From the NCBI GenBank assembly GCA_016281355.1, contig JAEEIL010000012.1:111519-175518 (forward strand): 64,000 nucleotides of DNA, in the 5' to 3' direction. Position 1 is the stretch's first letter. Each line of letters begins with the position of its first letter. Positions 17,271-25,265 of this stretch are shown piece by piece. The translations under genes were made by a program, and so were the position numbers. The DNA is from Elusimicrobiaceae bacterium (lineage in GTDB: Bacteria > Elusimicrobiota > Elusimicrobia > Elusimicrobiales > Elusimicrobiaceae). A model generated the notes under the pieces. That model was not told where the DNA came from and made no database searches. It saw nothing but the letters and a program-made list of their open reading frames with translations.

Positions 17271-18425
17271 ATGAAATTTTTATATTTGAAAGGAATTAAT
17301 ATATTTGGTCCGCTTGAAGCTGGGGAAATAGCAAAAGAAGATTGGTTTTCCGATGATCTTTTAGTTTGCCCTGAAGATAAAGCGGAACAAGAGGCTGCTT
17401 GGAAACCTGCATCTTCTTACGAAGAATTTAAAAATATTTCCGGGGAAGCAAATCCCCCTGTTAAAGAAGATAAGCAAGATGTTACTAACGATAATCCTGC
17501 TCCTCAACAAGATTCCTCAAATCAAGAAAATAATAATATTTCCGGTGATTTACCGTTATTAGAAGATACTGAAACAGATTCTTCTACCTTTAGTTCGGAT
17601 GAATTTTCCGCTAATTTTAATGAAGTGATGGGTGAATTATCTTCACAAGAAGAAAATAAAGATCTTAGTGAGGATGATATAAAAGATCACACTTTCCGTA
17701 TCTCTAATAAGGAAGATAATTTGCTTGAAGATTTACCCGCACATAGTTTAATCGGCCCTGAAGGAGATAGCATACGCACGCAAGAACAAAATCCGGCTGA
17801 TATAAACGGAACTATTCAAGAAGATAATAGTGTTCAAGGTCAAAAAGATTTCTTAGAAATTTCTAATAATAAAATTATAAGTTCAAGTGACGGCCGTGTC
17901 AAAAAGCAAAAGTCAAATGATTTATTATTTATCGTATCTTTTCTAGTTTTGATGGTTTTTGCAATTGCTTTATGTATGGCATTTTGGAACATGGTTAACG
18001 ATAATAAAAATGCACAACAGCAAACAGAAACCACCCAAAGTGAAAATTTTGTAGAACAGGAACAAAATCAGGAAGAATATTCAGCCTCTTCGGAAATTTC
18101 AAATCAGCAATTTGCTGGAGAAGGATCAGAGGAAGAAATTAATCAGCCGAAAACTTATTCTTCAGAAGAACAAGTCATAAATATAGTTAAAAATACACGT
18201 CTTAGTAATAACCGCGGAAGCATAGGGGATTATCTAGATAGAGTTTACGGGGAAAATTATCAATCATCTTGGTCAGCTAAACCGTTTACCGATAAAGTGT
18301 ATATAGTTGAATTTTTTGCTTCTCAGGTTAGGAATGAGCCTTATGTGTATCTATTTAGGGTTGATATGGATCAGAAAAAGATTACAGGGGCTTTAAATAA
18401 TATTACTTTAGATTTACTAGCGTAA
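17271..18425 (+). CDS. Membrane protein with N-terminal GYF-like domain
   Basis: 384 aa. The first 55 residues (FLYLKGINIFGPLEAGEIAK, then DLLVCPED and AAWKPASSYEEF) resemble the GYF_2 type of peptide-binding domain, in which aromatic residues clasp proline-rich partners. A long, acidic, Asn/Gln/Ser-rich linker runs to about residue 215. One membrane helix follows (LLFIVSFLVLMVFAIALCMA, about 222-242), then another acidic linker and a compact C-terminal domain (about 295-384, EQVINIVKNTRLSNNRGSIG) that I do not recognise. Orientation would put the GYF-like part in the cytoplasm. It stands 15 bases upstream of pilT, hinting at a link with the type IV pilus machine. Confidence 0.7.
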   Translation: MKFLYLKGINIFGPLEAGEIAKEDWFSDDLLVCPEDKAEQEAAWKPASSYEEFKNISGEANPPVKEDKQDVTNDNPAPQQDSSNQENNNISGDLPLLEDTETDSSTFSSDEFSANFNEVMGELSSQEENKDLSEDDIKDHTFRISNKEDNLLEDLPAHSLIGPEGDSIRTQEQNPADINGTIQEDNSVQGQKDFLEISNNKIISSSDGRVKKQKSNDLLFIVSFLVLMVFAIALCMAFWNMVNDNKNAQQQTETTQSENFVEQEQNQEEYSASSEISNQQFAGEGSEEEINQPKTYSSEEQVINIVKNTRLSNNRGSIGDYLDRVYGENYQSSWSAKPFTDKVYIVEFFASQVRNEPYVYLFRVDMDQKKITGALNNITLDLLA

Positions 18426-18440
18426 AAGGAGGGTCTTAAA

Positions 18441-19499
18441 ATGGTGTCAATGGAAGAGTTGTTTACTTTAATGAAGGAAAAAGGTGCATCAGATTTGCAC
18501 TTAACTGTAGGGGTTCCGCCGGTGTTGCGTATAGAAGGTAGTTTGTATGCTACTCCGTTTGAAGTTTTAACCCATGATACAGTTCAGCAACTTATTTATT
18601 CCTTCATGAGTGAAGATCAAAAACGCCGCTATGAACAGAATAACGAACTTGACTTCGCTATCGCGATGAAAGGCTTTGGACGTATGCGTGTTAACGTTTT
18701 TAGGCAAATGGGGCATGTGGCGGTAGTTATCAGGCAAATTCCGCAAGGTTTTAGAAATTTTAGGGAACTTAATTTGCCTACCGCAATTGATAAACTCGTG
18801 CATTTATCTAAAGGTTTGATTTTGGTTACAGGGCCGACAGGTTCCGGTAAATCAACAACACTTGCCAGTATGATAAACTACATTAACGAAACTTACAGCT
18901 ATCATATTGTTACCGTTGAAGACCCTGTCGAATTCGTGCATCCGCATAAAAAGAGTATTGTAAACCAGCGCGAAATCGGTGCAGATACAAAAAGTTTCGG
19001 AAGTGCTTTGAAATATGTTTTGAGGCAAGACCCTGATGTTATTCTCATCGGCGAAATCCGCGACCTTGAAACTGCTTTAAACGCCATGAACGCCGCAGAA
19101 ACCGGCCACTTGGTTTTCGGTACCCTTCACACCAGTGATTCTGTACAGACAATTAACCGTATTATCGATATGTTTCCTCCGGAACAACAAGAACAGGCAC
19201 GCTCCCAATTATCTTTCGTCTTGGAAGCTGTTATATCACAACAGTTGCTTAAGAGTACTTTAGGTGCACACCGTGTTCTTGCAACAGAAATTTTACTTGC
19301 TAACTCGGCAGTTAGAAGTATTATCCGTGATAAAAAAGTGGAACAAATTATTCATACCATGCAAACAAGCGTAAAAGAAGGTATGCATACAATGAACCAA
19401 TGTTTGTATGATATGTACAAAGCAAAACAACTTACTTATGATGAAGCCTTAATGAGTTCAACCGATCCTAATGACTTCAAGGTTTTAGCAGGTAAATAA
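18441..19499 (+). CDS. pilT: Type IV pilus retraction ATPase PilT
   Basis: 352 aa hexameric secretion ATPase that depolymerises type IV pili. N-terminal PAS-like domain (ASDLHLTVGVPPVLRIEG), Walker A GPTGSGKSTTLA near residue 133, the Asp box VTVEDPVEF, Walker B VILIGEIRDLET, the His box GTLHTSDS, and the PilT-specific AIRNLIRE-like motif AVRSIIRDKK near residue 290. This last motif separates PilT from PilB. AAGGAGGG precedes the ATG; a second ATG three codons later is possible. Together with the pilin-like protein at 61.6 kb it indicates a twitching or DNA-uptake apparatus. Confidence 0.95.
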   Translation: MVSMEELFTLMKEKGASDLHLTVGVPPVLRIEGSLYATPFEVLTHDTVQQLIYSFMSEDQKRRYEQNNELDFAIAMKGFGRMRVNVFRQMGHVAVVIRQIPQGFRNFRELNLPTAIDKLVHLSKGLILVTGPTGSGKSTTLASMINYINETYSYHIVTVEDPVEFVHPHKKSIVNQREIGADTKSFGSALKYVLRQDPDVILIGEIRDLETALNAMNAAETGHLVFGTLHTSDSVQTINRIIDMFPPEQQEQARSQLSFVLEAVISQQLLKSTLGAHRVLATEILLANSAVRSIIRDKKVEQIIHTMQTSVKEGMHTMNQCLYDMYKAKQLTYDEALMSSTDPNDFKVLAGK

Positions 19500-19500
19500 T

Positions 19501-20823
19501 TTGCCAGTAAGTAAATTAAATTTAGAAATATTGCCCTCTGCTCCCGGCGTCTATTTGATGAAGGATAAGCAGGGGGCAGTTCTATATGTCGGTAAAGCAA
19601 TAAATATAAAGAAGCGTGTTGCACAATATTTTAGCGGTCATGAAGAACAAACACGCGGTTGGAAAATTGCCGCTTTAATGCCTTTAATTTCGCAAATTGA
19701 TTTCGTTGTTTGTGCAAGTGAACGCGATGCCTTACTTCTTGAAAATAAACTTATAAAACAATATAAACCGTTTTTTAACAGTATGTTAAAAGACGATAAA
19801 AGTTATTCTTACCTTAAATTAACCGTTGGGGAAGATTATCCGCGTTTAATGTTAACCCGCAAGAAAATAAAAGATAAATCTTTGTATTTTGGGCCATACC
19901 CAAAGGCATATAATATCAAACAACTTTTGCATTTTTTGCGTCGTTCGGGGTTTGCACCGCTTAGGCAATGCAGTTACAGTTTTAGCCGTCAAAAACCATT
20001 AGCTGAAAATAAAATTCAGGGCTGTATTTATTATCATACAGGCCAATGCAGTGCGCCTTGCGCAAAAATTTCTTACGACGGTTACAGGCAAATTGTTAAC
20101 CGCGTTGCTTTGTTTTTAGAAGGCAATTTTAAACAAGCCAAACATGAACTTGAGGGGGCAATGAAAGCTGCCTCAAAAAATTTAAATTACGAAGAAGCCG
20201 CCAAGTGTAGGGACTTAATTTCCGCCCTTGAACAAATGGGCGAGCGTATAAAAGTAAGCAAGTACAGCGAGAATAAACTTGAACATAAACTTGCCGTTTC
20301 CGCCAAATTAAAAGAACTTACGCGTGTATTAAAATCACCCGTTTTAATTAATCATATTGAGGCTTTTGATAACTCCCATTTGTTCGGGAAAGAACCTGTT
20401 GGTGCTATGGTTTGTTTTGTTGACGGGGAAAAGTATAAAGCGCATTATCGCCGTTTTAAAATAAAATCGCAAATGAAAGATACCGGTGCAGATGATTTTT
20501 TAATGATGAAGGAATGCGTTTTAAGGCGTTTAAACCAACTTAAAAATTTGGCGCCGGAAAAACGCCCACAGTTATTTTTAATTGACGGCGGCAAAGGTCA
20601 ACTTAATTTTGCGGCACAGGCAATAAAAGAAGCAGGTTTTAATATTCAAGTTGTTTCACTTGCCAAAAAGGAAGAAGAAATATTTTTCCCAAACCGCTCA
20701 AACAGTTTGCGGTTACCAAAAAATTCCCCGGCATTAAGGTTACTTCAAGAAATTCGCGACGAAGTACACCGTTTCGTAATCACATATCACAGATTATTAA
20801 GAAATAAAGCATTGTATAAATAA
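19501..20823 (+). CDS. uvrC: UvrC-like excinuclease subunit lacking the C-terminal HhH domain
   Basis: 440 aa, against roughly 560-610 in standard UvrC. The GIY-YIG nuclease is present (PGVYLMKDKQGAVLYVGKA), then the Cys-containing region (GCIYYHTGQCSAPC), a UVR-like UvrB contact helix (NYEEAAKCRDLISALEQM), and the RNase H-type nuclease with its acidic and His residues (HIEAFDNSH, LFLIDGGKGQLN, RDEVHRFVITYHR). The chain stops there: the tandem helix-hairpin-helix DNA-binding domain is missing and the central linker is short. The start is TTG, one base after the pilT stop, with a weak ribosome site. Both nucleases look intact, so it may be a functional short form or a UvrC paralogue. Confidence 0.85.
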   Translation: MPVSKLNLEILPSAPGVYLMKDKQGAVLYVGKAINIKKRVAQYFSGHEEQTRGWKIAALMPLISQIDFVVCASERDALLLENKLIKQYKPFFNSMLKDDKSYSYLKLTVGEDYPRLMLTRKKIKDKSLYFGPYPKAYNIKQLLHFLRRSGFAPLRQCSYSFSRQKPLAENKIQGCIYYHTGQCSAPCAKISYDGYRQIVNRVALFLEGNFKQAKHELEGAMKAASKNLNYEEAAKCRDLISALEQMGERIKVSKYSENKLEHKLAVSAKLKELTRVLKSPVLINHIEAFDNSHLFGKEPVGAMVCFVDGEKYKAHYRRFKIKSQMKDTGADDFLMMKECVLRRLNQLKNLAPEKRPQLFLIDGGKGQLNFAAQAIKEAGFNIQVVSLAKKEEEIFFPNRSNSLRLPKNSPALRLLQEIRDEVHRFVITYHRLLRNKALYK

Positions 20824-20825
20824 AT

Positions 20826-22019
20826 TCAAATAAAATTTATATCGGCAACACTGCTTTGGCTTAATTCATTTTTATAAGTGTAGATTGCATAACGCAAAGC
20901 ATCAAGCAAATGATCGTTAAATTTTACGGGTTCTTCTAAAATATTACCGTTAATGTCACTTTTCCAGGAATATGTTTGAAGTTCTTTTATAAGATTTGTT
21001 GAAGATTTTGTAACAAAAAAATTATCGCTCTTAACAGCCATTATTCCGTTTAGTACATTTTTTTGCGCAGGTTTTATGTTTAGGCCGCTTGCGGCGATTT
21101 CCGCTATGCGGTTTGGCTCGGCGGCATCGGCATAAATTGTTTTTGATTCTTGCCCTTTTAATAGCGTGTGCAGTTTTTCCGTTAAGGCCGTATTTGTTAA
21201 ACCGCTTTGATATAAAATTTCATGCGCGTAAAATTTACCGTCGTAAATGCTAATTTGCACCAATGCGGTAGGGTTATTAAAACCAAAATCCAGCCCATAA
21301 AAAATTTCACTTGGGTTTTGCGGAAGTTCATCAACTAAAGACCAATTTTTATAAATAATTTTTTCACTTGCACCCCACTCACCGAGCGCAAAAACTTTAT
21401 AGGCATTACTGTCATAATTTTTTAAAGAGAGCAAAGTGTCAATATAACTTTTTTGCAAAAAATTATTGTCTTTATAAGTACTTTTTATGACGGTAATATT
21501 CGGTTGTGTTAAAAGTTTTTTATATATCCAGGAATTTATATCAGTTGGGTTTAAAGTTAAAAAAATTTGGTTTTGTTTTCCGTTTATTATCGGTGCGCTT
21601 AAACGGGTTAAAAGGACGGAATAATCTTGGTAAGTAAACTCGGTTGCTTCCTCAAGCCAAATATAATTAAACTCCGAAGATTTTATTTTTTCAGGGTCAT
21701 CTAAAGAAAAGAACTGAAACATTGACCGCCCCATTTTATAAGTGTTTTCCGTCTTATTTAAGCAGGCGGGGGTAAACAAATTATATTCTTTAAGCAAATT
21801 TAAAATCAGGCGCATGGCAGTCATTTTTAAGGCGGGCATTGTTTTGCGTGTTACCGCTATTTGGCAAATTTCATTGACGGCTTTATAAATTAAAAGTTGT
21901 GCCATAGCATAACTTTTACCGCTACGCGCACCGCCCACATTTATAACGGTGGTAGTGCTTGCATTAAAAGTTTGTTTAAAAACTTTATTGACTTTGATAA
22001 TCTTCGTCTTGCCCGTCAT
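20826..22019 (-). CDS. Phage terminase large subunit (PBSX type)
   Basis: 397 aa DNA-packaging motor. N-terminal ATPase: GGARSGKSYAMAQ (Walker A near residue 29) and FNYIWLEEATEF (Walker B and catalytic Glu). C-terminal RNase H-like nuclease: FYGLDFGFNNPTALVQ, TIYADAAEPNRIAEI and KFNDHLLDALRYAIY, giving the three acidic positions. Both halves look complete and unbroken. It overlaps the upstream small gene by 35 bases. No portal, capsid, tail, integrase or lysis genes are nearby; the next gene on the left is uvrC and on the right a tRNA-Asn. This is either a domesticated remnant, a gene-transfer-agent part, or a satellite leftover. Confidence 0.88.
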   Translation of the reverse strand: MTGKTKIIKVNKVFKQTFNASTTTVINVGGARSGKSYAMAQLLIYKAVNEICQIAVTRKTMPALKMTAMRLILNLLKEYNLFTPACLNKTENTYKMGRSMFQFFSLDDPEKIKSSEFNYIWLEEATEFTYQDYSVLLTRLSAPIINGKQNQIFLTLNPTDINSWIYKKLLTQPNITVIKSTYKDNNFLQKSYIDTLLSLKNYDSNAYKVFALGEWGASEKIIYKNWSLVDELPQNPSEIFYGLDFGFNNPTALVQISIYDGKFYAHEILYQSGLTNTALTEKLHTLLKGQESKTIYADAAEPNRIAEIAASGLNIKPAQKNVLNGIMAVKSDNFFVTKSSTNLIKELQTYSWKSDINGNILEEPVKFNDHLLDALRYAIYTYKNELSQSSVADINFI

Positions 22020-22395
22020 AAATAATTTTAGTTATTTGCGGCTCTGCTAAATCTTTAGGAGTATCTTTTTTGTTTTTATTGTATTTGTTTGGTAATCTGC
22101 TAATGAGTGAAAATGATAAAATATTTGCTGCTTTTGCTTTAAGAGCTGTATCGATTAAAGCTATTTCAAGTTTTAAATTTATTATTTTGTCAAACTGTTT
22201 TAAAAAATGTTTATCTTCGAATAAAAAAGTGAAAAGTAAGTTTTTAGGAAGTGCTGAATTTTCAAGGGCTTCGGTTAAAGTGTCCGCCTCAAGTAAAGCA
22301 GATAAAAAATTTTGTTTTTCCTGTTTAAATTTATCTTTGGCATGTGGGGTAGGTTCTTTCTTTTGCAGCTCGTCGACATTAAAAAGGTAAGTCAT
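21985..22395 (-). CDS. Probable terminase small subunit-like protein
   Basis: 136 aa from the ATG at 22395 (MTYLFNVDELQKKEP); a longer reading from 22434 adds 13 residues that lack support. The stretch FLSALLEADTLTEALENSAL, then LLFTFLFEDKHFLKQF, follows the helix-turn-helix plan of small terminase subunits, in which Ala-rich turns are followed by a D/E-x-x-F segment. That similarity is my reading of the pattern and is weaker than for the large subunit. The overlap with terL and the shared strand support a TerS-TerL pair. A TATTAT box ends 7 bases before the ATG, so the mRNA may be leaderless. Confidence 0.5.
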   Translation of the reverse strand: MTYLFNVDELQKKEPTPHAKDKFKQEKQNFLSALLEADTLTEALENSALPKNLLFTFLFEDKHFLKQFDKIINLKLEIALIDTALKAKAANILSFSLISRLPNKYNKNKKDTPKDLAEPQITKIIYDGQDEDYQSQ

Positions 22396-22457
22396 AAATG
22401 ATATAATAATTTCTAATGACGGAAATCCCCACATAAATATAGCAAATAAAAAGGTTA

Positions 22458-22486
22458 TTTACAACTTACTCTTTTTGTTATATAAT
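22458..22486 (+). promoter_or_regulatory. Promoter of tRNA-Asn
   Basis: TTTACA (22458-22463), exactly 17 bases, TATAAT (22481-22486). The mature tRNA begins 10 bases after the -10 box. Confidence 0.75.
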
Positions 22487-22496
22487 ATATATAGAT

Positions 22497-22571
22497 TCCT
22501 CGGTAGCTCAATGGTGGAGCGATCGGCTGTTAACCGATAGGTTACAGGTTCGAGTCCTGTCCGAGGAGCCA
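22497..22571 (+). tRNA. tRNA-Asn (anticodon GUU)
   Basis: Acceptor arms TCCTCGG and CCGAGGA pair fully. The anticodon stem ATCGG/CCGAT encloses loop CTGTTAA with GTT at 22529-22531. The T arm has GGTTCGAGTCC. Discriminator G and CCA are encoded (22568-22571). Confidence 0.96.
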
Positions 22572-22574
22572 TTT

Positions 22575-22606
22575 AAAAACCCCCTGGCAATTGTCAGGGG
22601 GTTTTT
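22575..22606 (+). terminator. Terminator after tRNA-Asn
   Basis: Arms AAAAACCCCCTG (22575-22586) and CAGGGGGTTTTT (22595-22606), with a further partial pairing inside. Confidence 0.85.
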
Positions 22607-22655
22607 AAATGCTTTTCTGGAGGAAGGCAACTTCTTGCCTTCCGTCAGGACTCGA
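22597..22655 (+). repeat. Direct repeat copy 1 (hairpin plus GTCAGGACT tail)
   Basis: A 35-base block from GGGGG to GGCAAC (22597-22631) recurs exactly at 22776-22810. It then forms a hairpin, GGAAGGCAA (22622-22630) with TTGCCTTCC (22635-22643), followed by GTCAGGACT, which is also shared. An 11-base piece (22646-22656) is the reverse complement of the tRNA-Asn T-arm. Confidence 0.8.
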
Positions 22656-22695
22656 AGCCCGGAGCGATGTTTTTGTTTGAGGTGCTTTGCACCGA

Positions 22696-22753
22696 AAGGC
22701 AAAAACCGCGAGGGCAGGGCTGTAGGAAAATTCCGTCAGGAATTTTACCGTAA
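22696..22753 (-). repeat. Dispersed tRNA-proximal repeat, copy 1
   Basis: About 58 bp, the reverse complement of a copy at 60815-60872. Shared landmarks are AAGGCAAAAACCGCGAG at one end and a short hairpin with loop GTCA near the other (here stem AAAATTCC/GGAATTTT). Found between tRNA-Asn and the terminator of the next gene. Confidence 0.75.
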
Positions 22754-22775
22754 GCCGAGTTCTATCCGGAAACTA

Positions 22776-22854
22776 GGGGGTTTTTAAATGCTTTTCTGGA
22801 GGAAGGCAACTGTGAGGGCACAGCGTCCCGCTGCTTGCCTTCCGTCAGGACTTT
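22776..22854 (+). repeat. Direct repeat copy 2
   Basis: Same 35-base block as at 22597, same hairpin arms (22801-22809 with 22835-22843) and the same GTCAGGACT tail, but the loop is enlarged by 21 bases that can fold into two further small hairpins (CTGTG/CACAG and CAGCG/CGCTG). The rest of the 22571-22935 gap holds no gene that I can support. Confidence 0.8.
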
Positions 22855-22880
22855 AAGGCCGAATCTAGTCCTGCTATTTA

Positions 22881-22904
22881 AAAAGCACCCTTTCGGGTGC
22901 TTTT
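22881..22904 (-). terminator. Terminator after the secreted-protein gene
   Basis: AAAAGCACCC and GGGTGCTTTT with a GAAA loop on the transcribed strand. Very similar terminators stand at 60765 and 61511. Confidence 0.85.
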
Positions 22905-22935
22905 TAGTAAAGAATACACTTTTTACAACCGTAAT

Positions 22936-24201
22936 TTAAAACATTACTTGTTGATTTTTGTAGAACTTACCATTATCGTCTTTGGTATATGTTGAATATA
23001 TAATCCCTTCGGCCATAAAATTCTCATATATAGTATTTAATTTTTCTGAGGTAAGCCCTGATATTCTTCTAGTAAACAATCCCGTCTTAGTAATAAATTC
23101 CTGCGAAAGGCTGGATTCATTAACTTTTGTACCGGTAGTATACTTTTGTGTTGAGGGGTATTCTTCATTAAAATCATATTGCACTACCCGTTTTGTCATA
23201 AGTGTTATACGTTTTTTCTTAGATGTGGAATCATCGGAATATTTAAAGGCATATATCTCAGAACCGTTATTAGTCTCTTGCGCTTGCCTATTGCATTTTC
23301 CCGATTTACAGTTAGAATTTGCTGAGGTTAAAGATAATACATAAACTCCGTAAAAAGTCCCATCATCTGCTTTAACAAACCTGATTTCGATATTACCATC
23401 AACTTTATCGGCATATATAGTATGATTAGATCCTTTTTCAAGATAATCTATATCATACACATCATTTCCGGCCAATATTGCGGAAAGCATATTTTTATTT
23501 ACATCCTCTAAATATTGAATTTTACCTAATTCTTTTTGTAAATAAGCTTGTGAACGCCGTCTGATTTGTTTCTGATTTATTACATTTCCTTGAGAATCGC
23601 TAACGTGACTGCCAAGACCTTTCCCAGGTTCTACACCATAAGCACCGGCATTTCGCTTTACAGAAATATTATAATTTCCGTCGGTCCTTCTATTACCTTT
23701 AATTGTTCCATACCAAACAGGACAAGGACCGCCCTTATAGCTTTTTTCGCCGCTACCTGTTAATGATACACTAAAATTACCATTATCGTCTACATATATG
23801 GGGACAGAAAATTGTTTAGTATTATATTGAGTTTTAACCTTAAAATAAATATCTCCGAAATCAAGATATGCATTTTGAGTCTGCCCTAATTTGCAACCGC
23901 TGACCTCGCCATGTTGCCTATAATACAAAAATTGTTTAAAAGCAATATATTCAACGGTTGATCTATCTATTCTGCTTGACATATTTAAAGTTTCTATATT
24001 ATCATTAATTAATTCCTTAATTATATTTTTGTCAAGCATTACGGTTTCGTTAAGATTAATATCCTCAAGCATTAAATTTTTAGTATCCTTAGCCAAAGCT
24101 GACATAGACAATAAAAATAAACTCAATAATAATACTGTTAGTATTATTGCGTGTTTAATACTCGGTACTGTTTTTTGTGTGTTTTTCTTTTTGTAGTTCA
24201 T
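22936..24201 (-). CDS. Exported protein of unknown function
   Basis: 421 aa. I do not recognise the family. The start is MNYKKKN at 24201, since AGGAGG lies 8 bases upstream; an ATG seven codons earlier would put the ribosome site inside the gene. A signal peptide or anchor follows (HAIILTVLLLSLFLLSMSALA, about 17-37). The mature part has patterns common in secreted beta-rich proteins (FGDIYFKVKTQYN, GNFSVSLTGSGEKSYKGGPC, NYNISVKRNAGAYGVEPG). Two short Cys pairs (CKSGKC in the centre, single C at GCKLG and GPCPVW) may form disulfides. The segment GPCPVWYGTIKGNRRTDG is reminiscent of pilin C-terminal domains, but no pilin N-terminal helix is present. Monocistronic, with its own terminator. Confidence 0.7.
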   Translation of the reverse strand: MNYKKKNTQKTVPSIKHAIILTVLLLSLFLLSMSALAKDTKNLMLEDINLNETVMLDKNIIKELINDNIETLNMSSRIDRSTVEYIAFKQFLYYRQHGEVSGCKLGQTQNAYLDFGDIYFKVKTQYNTKQFSVPIYVDDNGNFSVSLTGSGEKSYKGGPCPVWYGTIKGNRRTDGNYNISVKRNAGAYGVEPGKGLGSHVSDSQGNVINQKQIRRRSQAYLQKELGKIQYLEDVNKNMLSAILAGNDVYDIDYLEKGSNHTIYADKVDGNIEIRFVKADDGTFYGVYVLSLTSANSNCKSGKCNRQAQETNNGSEIYAFKYSDDSTSKKKRITLMTKRVVQYDFNEEYPSTQKYTTGTKVNESSLSQEFITKTGLFTRRISGLTSEKLNTIYENFMAEGIIYSTYTKDDNGKFYKNQQVMF

Positions 24202-24266
24202 GGCAACTGCCTCCTGTTCCAATATACCTATATTATTAAAAATTTACTATTACCCCTACAAGAGCC

Positions 24267-24294
24267 AAAAGACCTAAACGCATATAGGTCTTTT
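24267..24294 (-). terminator. Terminator after pdxA
   Basis: AAAAGACCTA (24267-24276) and TAGGTCTTTT (24285-24294), symmetric, downstream of pdxA on the minus strand. Confidence 0.75.
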
Positions 24295-24334
24295 AGGTGG
24301 GAAAAAGTCTTTTTAAATGGTTCTCGTTACAATT

Positions 24335-25219
24335 CTAATACTTCTCTGCAAATTTTATCGCGGCAAGCATACTGCTGAAATCGGCAATATTTTTGCCCGC
24401 TATATCAAAGGCAGTTCCGTGGACGGGGGAAACACGTAAAAATTTAAGCCCATAAGTTATATGTACGGCAGGTATAGAGATTATTTTTAAAGGCAAGAGT
24501 GCAGCGTCATGATACATACAAAATATTCCGCTGAATTTACCCTTTAAATGCTTTTGCCAGGCACTATCAATAGGCAGAGGTCCATCAATATTTAAACCTT
24601 GTTTCTGTAAATTTTTGATGGCGGGAATGATAATTTTATTTTCTTCCCGGCCTATTTTACCGCCGTCCCCTGCATGGGGGTTTAAGGCGGAAACAACAAT
24701 TTTTTTGTTACCCAAAAACTCTGAAAATAATTTTATTTTTGCCTCAAGTTTTTGTTTCGTTAAATGTTTTGAGACATCTTCTAAGGCTAAATGTTCAGTT
24801 GCCAAAGCAGTATTTACTTTGCCTGTTGTAAACATCATTAAAACTTCTTTAGATTTTGCGGCATAATGTTGTAAAACTTCGGTATGCCCCGTAAATTTTA
24901 TGCCTATTTTTGCCCAGGCTTCTTTTGAAATCGGTGCAGTTATAAGGCAGGCATTTTTATCTTTCAAACAAATTTTTATCCCTTCTTTTAATGATTTAAA
25001 AGAAATATCTGCACCGTATTTTGATGGCTTCGGATTTTGTGGGCGCGCGTATTTGCTTTTCACTTCTATAAAATTATCAAAATTAGTAAAGCCGTCAACA
25101 CTAGCACCAATTACGGTTATTTGTGTGTTTCTTTGCTTTTTAAAAGCACTAAGAGCTTTTTTTGTAACTTCAGGACCAATGCCCAAAGGATCGCCGAGAG
25201 TTATTACTAAATGTTTCAT
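24335..25219 (-). CDS. pdxA: 4-hydroxythreonine-4-phosphate dehydrogenase (PdxA)
   Basis: 294 aa from ATG 25219 (MKHLVITLGDPLGIGPEV). The reading frame stays open further upstream, but that stretch translates the terminator hairpin of the previous gene, so it is excluded. Metal-binding His residues are all visible: GHTEVLQHYA, NPHAGDGGKIG and MYHDAALLPLKI, with the KFLRVSPVHGTAFDIAG dinucleotide region. Slightly shorter than the usual 320-330 aa, but all motifs are there. It makes 3-amino-2-oxopropyl phosphate for pyridoxal 5'-phosphate (DXP-dependent route). PdxA2-like enzymes act on other sugar acids; the context gives no hint of that. Confidence 0.9.
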   Translation of the reverse strand: MKHLVITLGDPLGIGPEVTKKALSAFKKQRNTQITVIGASVDGFTNFDNFIEVKSKYARPQNPKPSKYGADISFKSLKEGIKICLKDKNACLITAPISKEAWAKIGIKFTGHTEVLQHYAAKSKEVLMMFTTGKVNTALATEHLALEDVSKHLTKQKLEAKIKLFSEFLGNKKIVVSALNPHAGDGGKIGREENKIIIPAIKNLQKQGLNIDGPLPIDSAWQKHLKGKFSGIFCMYHDAALLPLKIISIPAVHITYGLKFLRVSPVHGTAFDIAGKNIADFSSMLAAIKFAEKY

Positions 25220-25232
25220 AATTTTAGATAAA

Positions 25233-25259
25233 AAAAGCGCACCGCGTGGGTGCGCTTTT
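25233..25259 (-). terminator. Terminator after the SurA-like gene
   Basis: AAAAGCGCACC (25233-25243) and GGTGCGCTTTT (25249-25259), ending the 26414-25266 gene. Confidence 0.85.
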
Positions 25260-25265
25260 AAAAAA

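Noticed and set aside
22508..22702. A 64-residue minus-strand ORF ending in DRTRTCNL-type sequence
   Set aside because: Artefact of reading tRNA-Asn and its repeat region backwards.
22734..22766. Resemblance to the RNase P RNA 3' end (AGAACTCGGCTTACGG on the minus strand)
   Set aside because: The rest of the core (for example GAGGAAAGTCC) is not found at the right distance; the resemblance is a short fragment.
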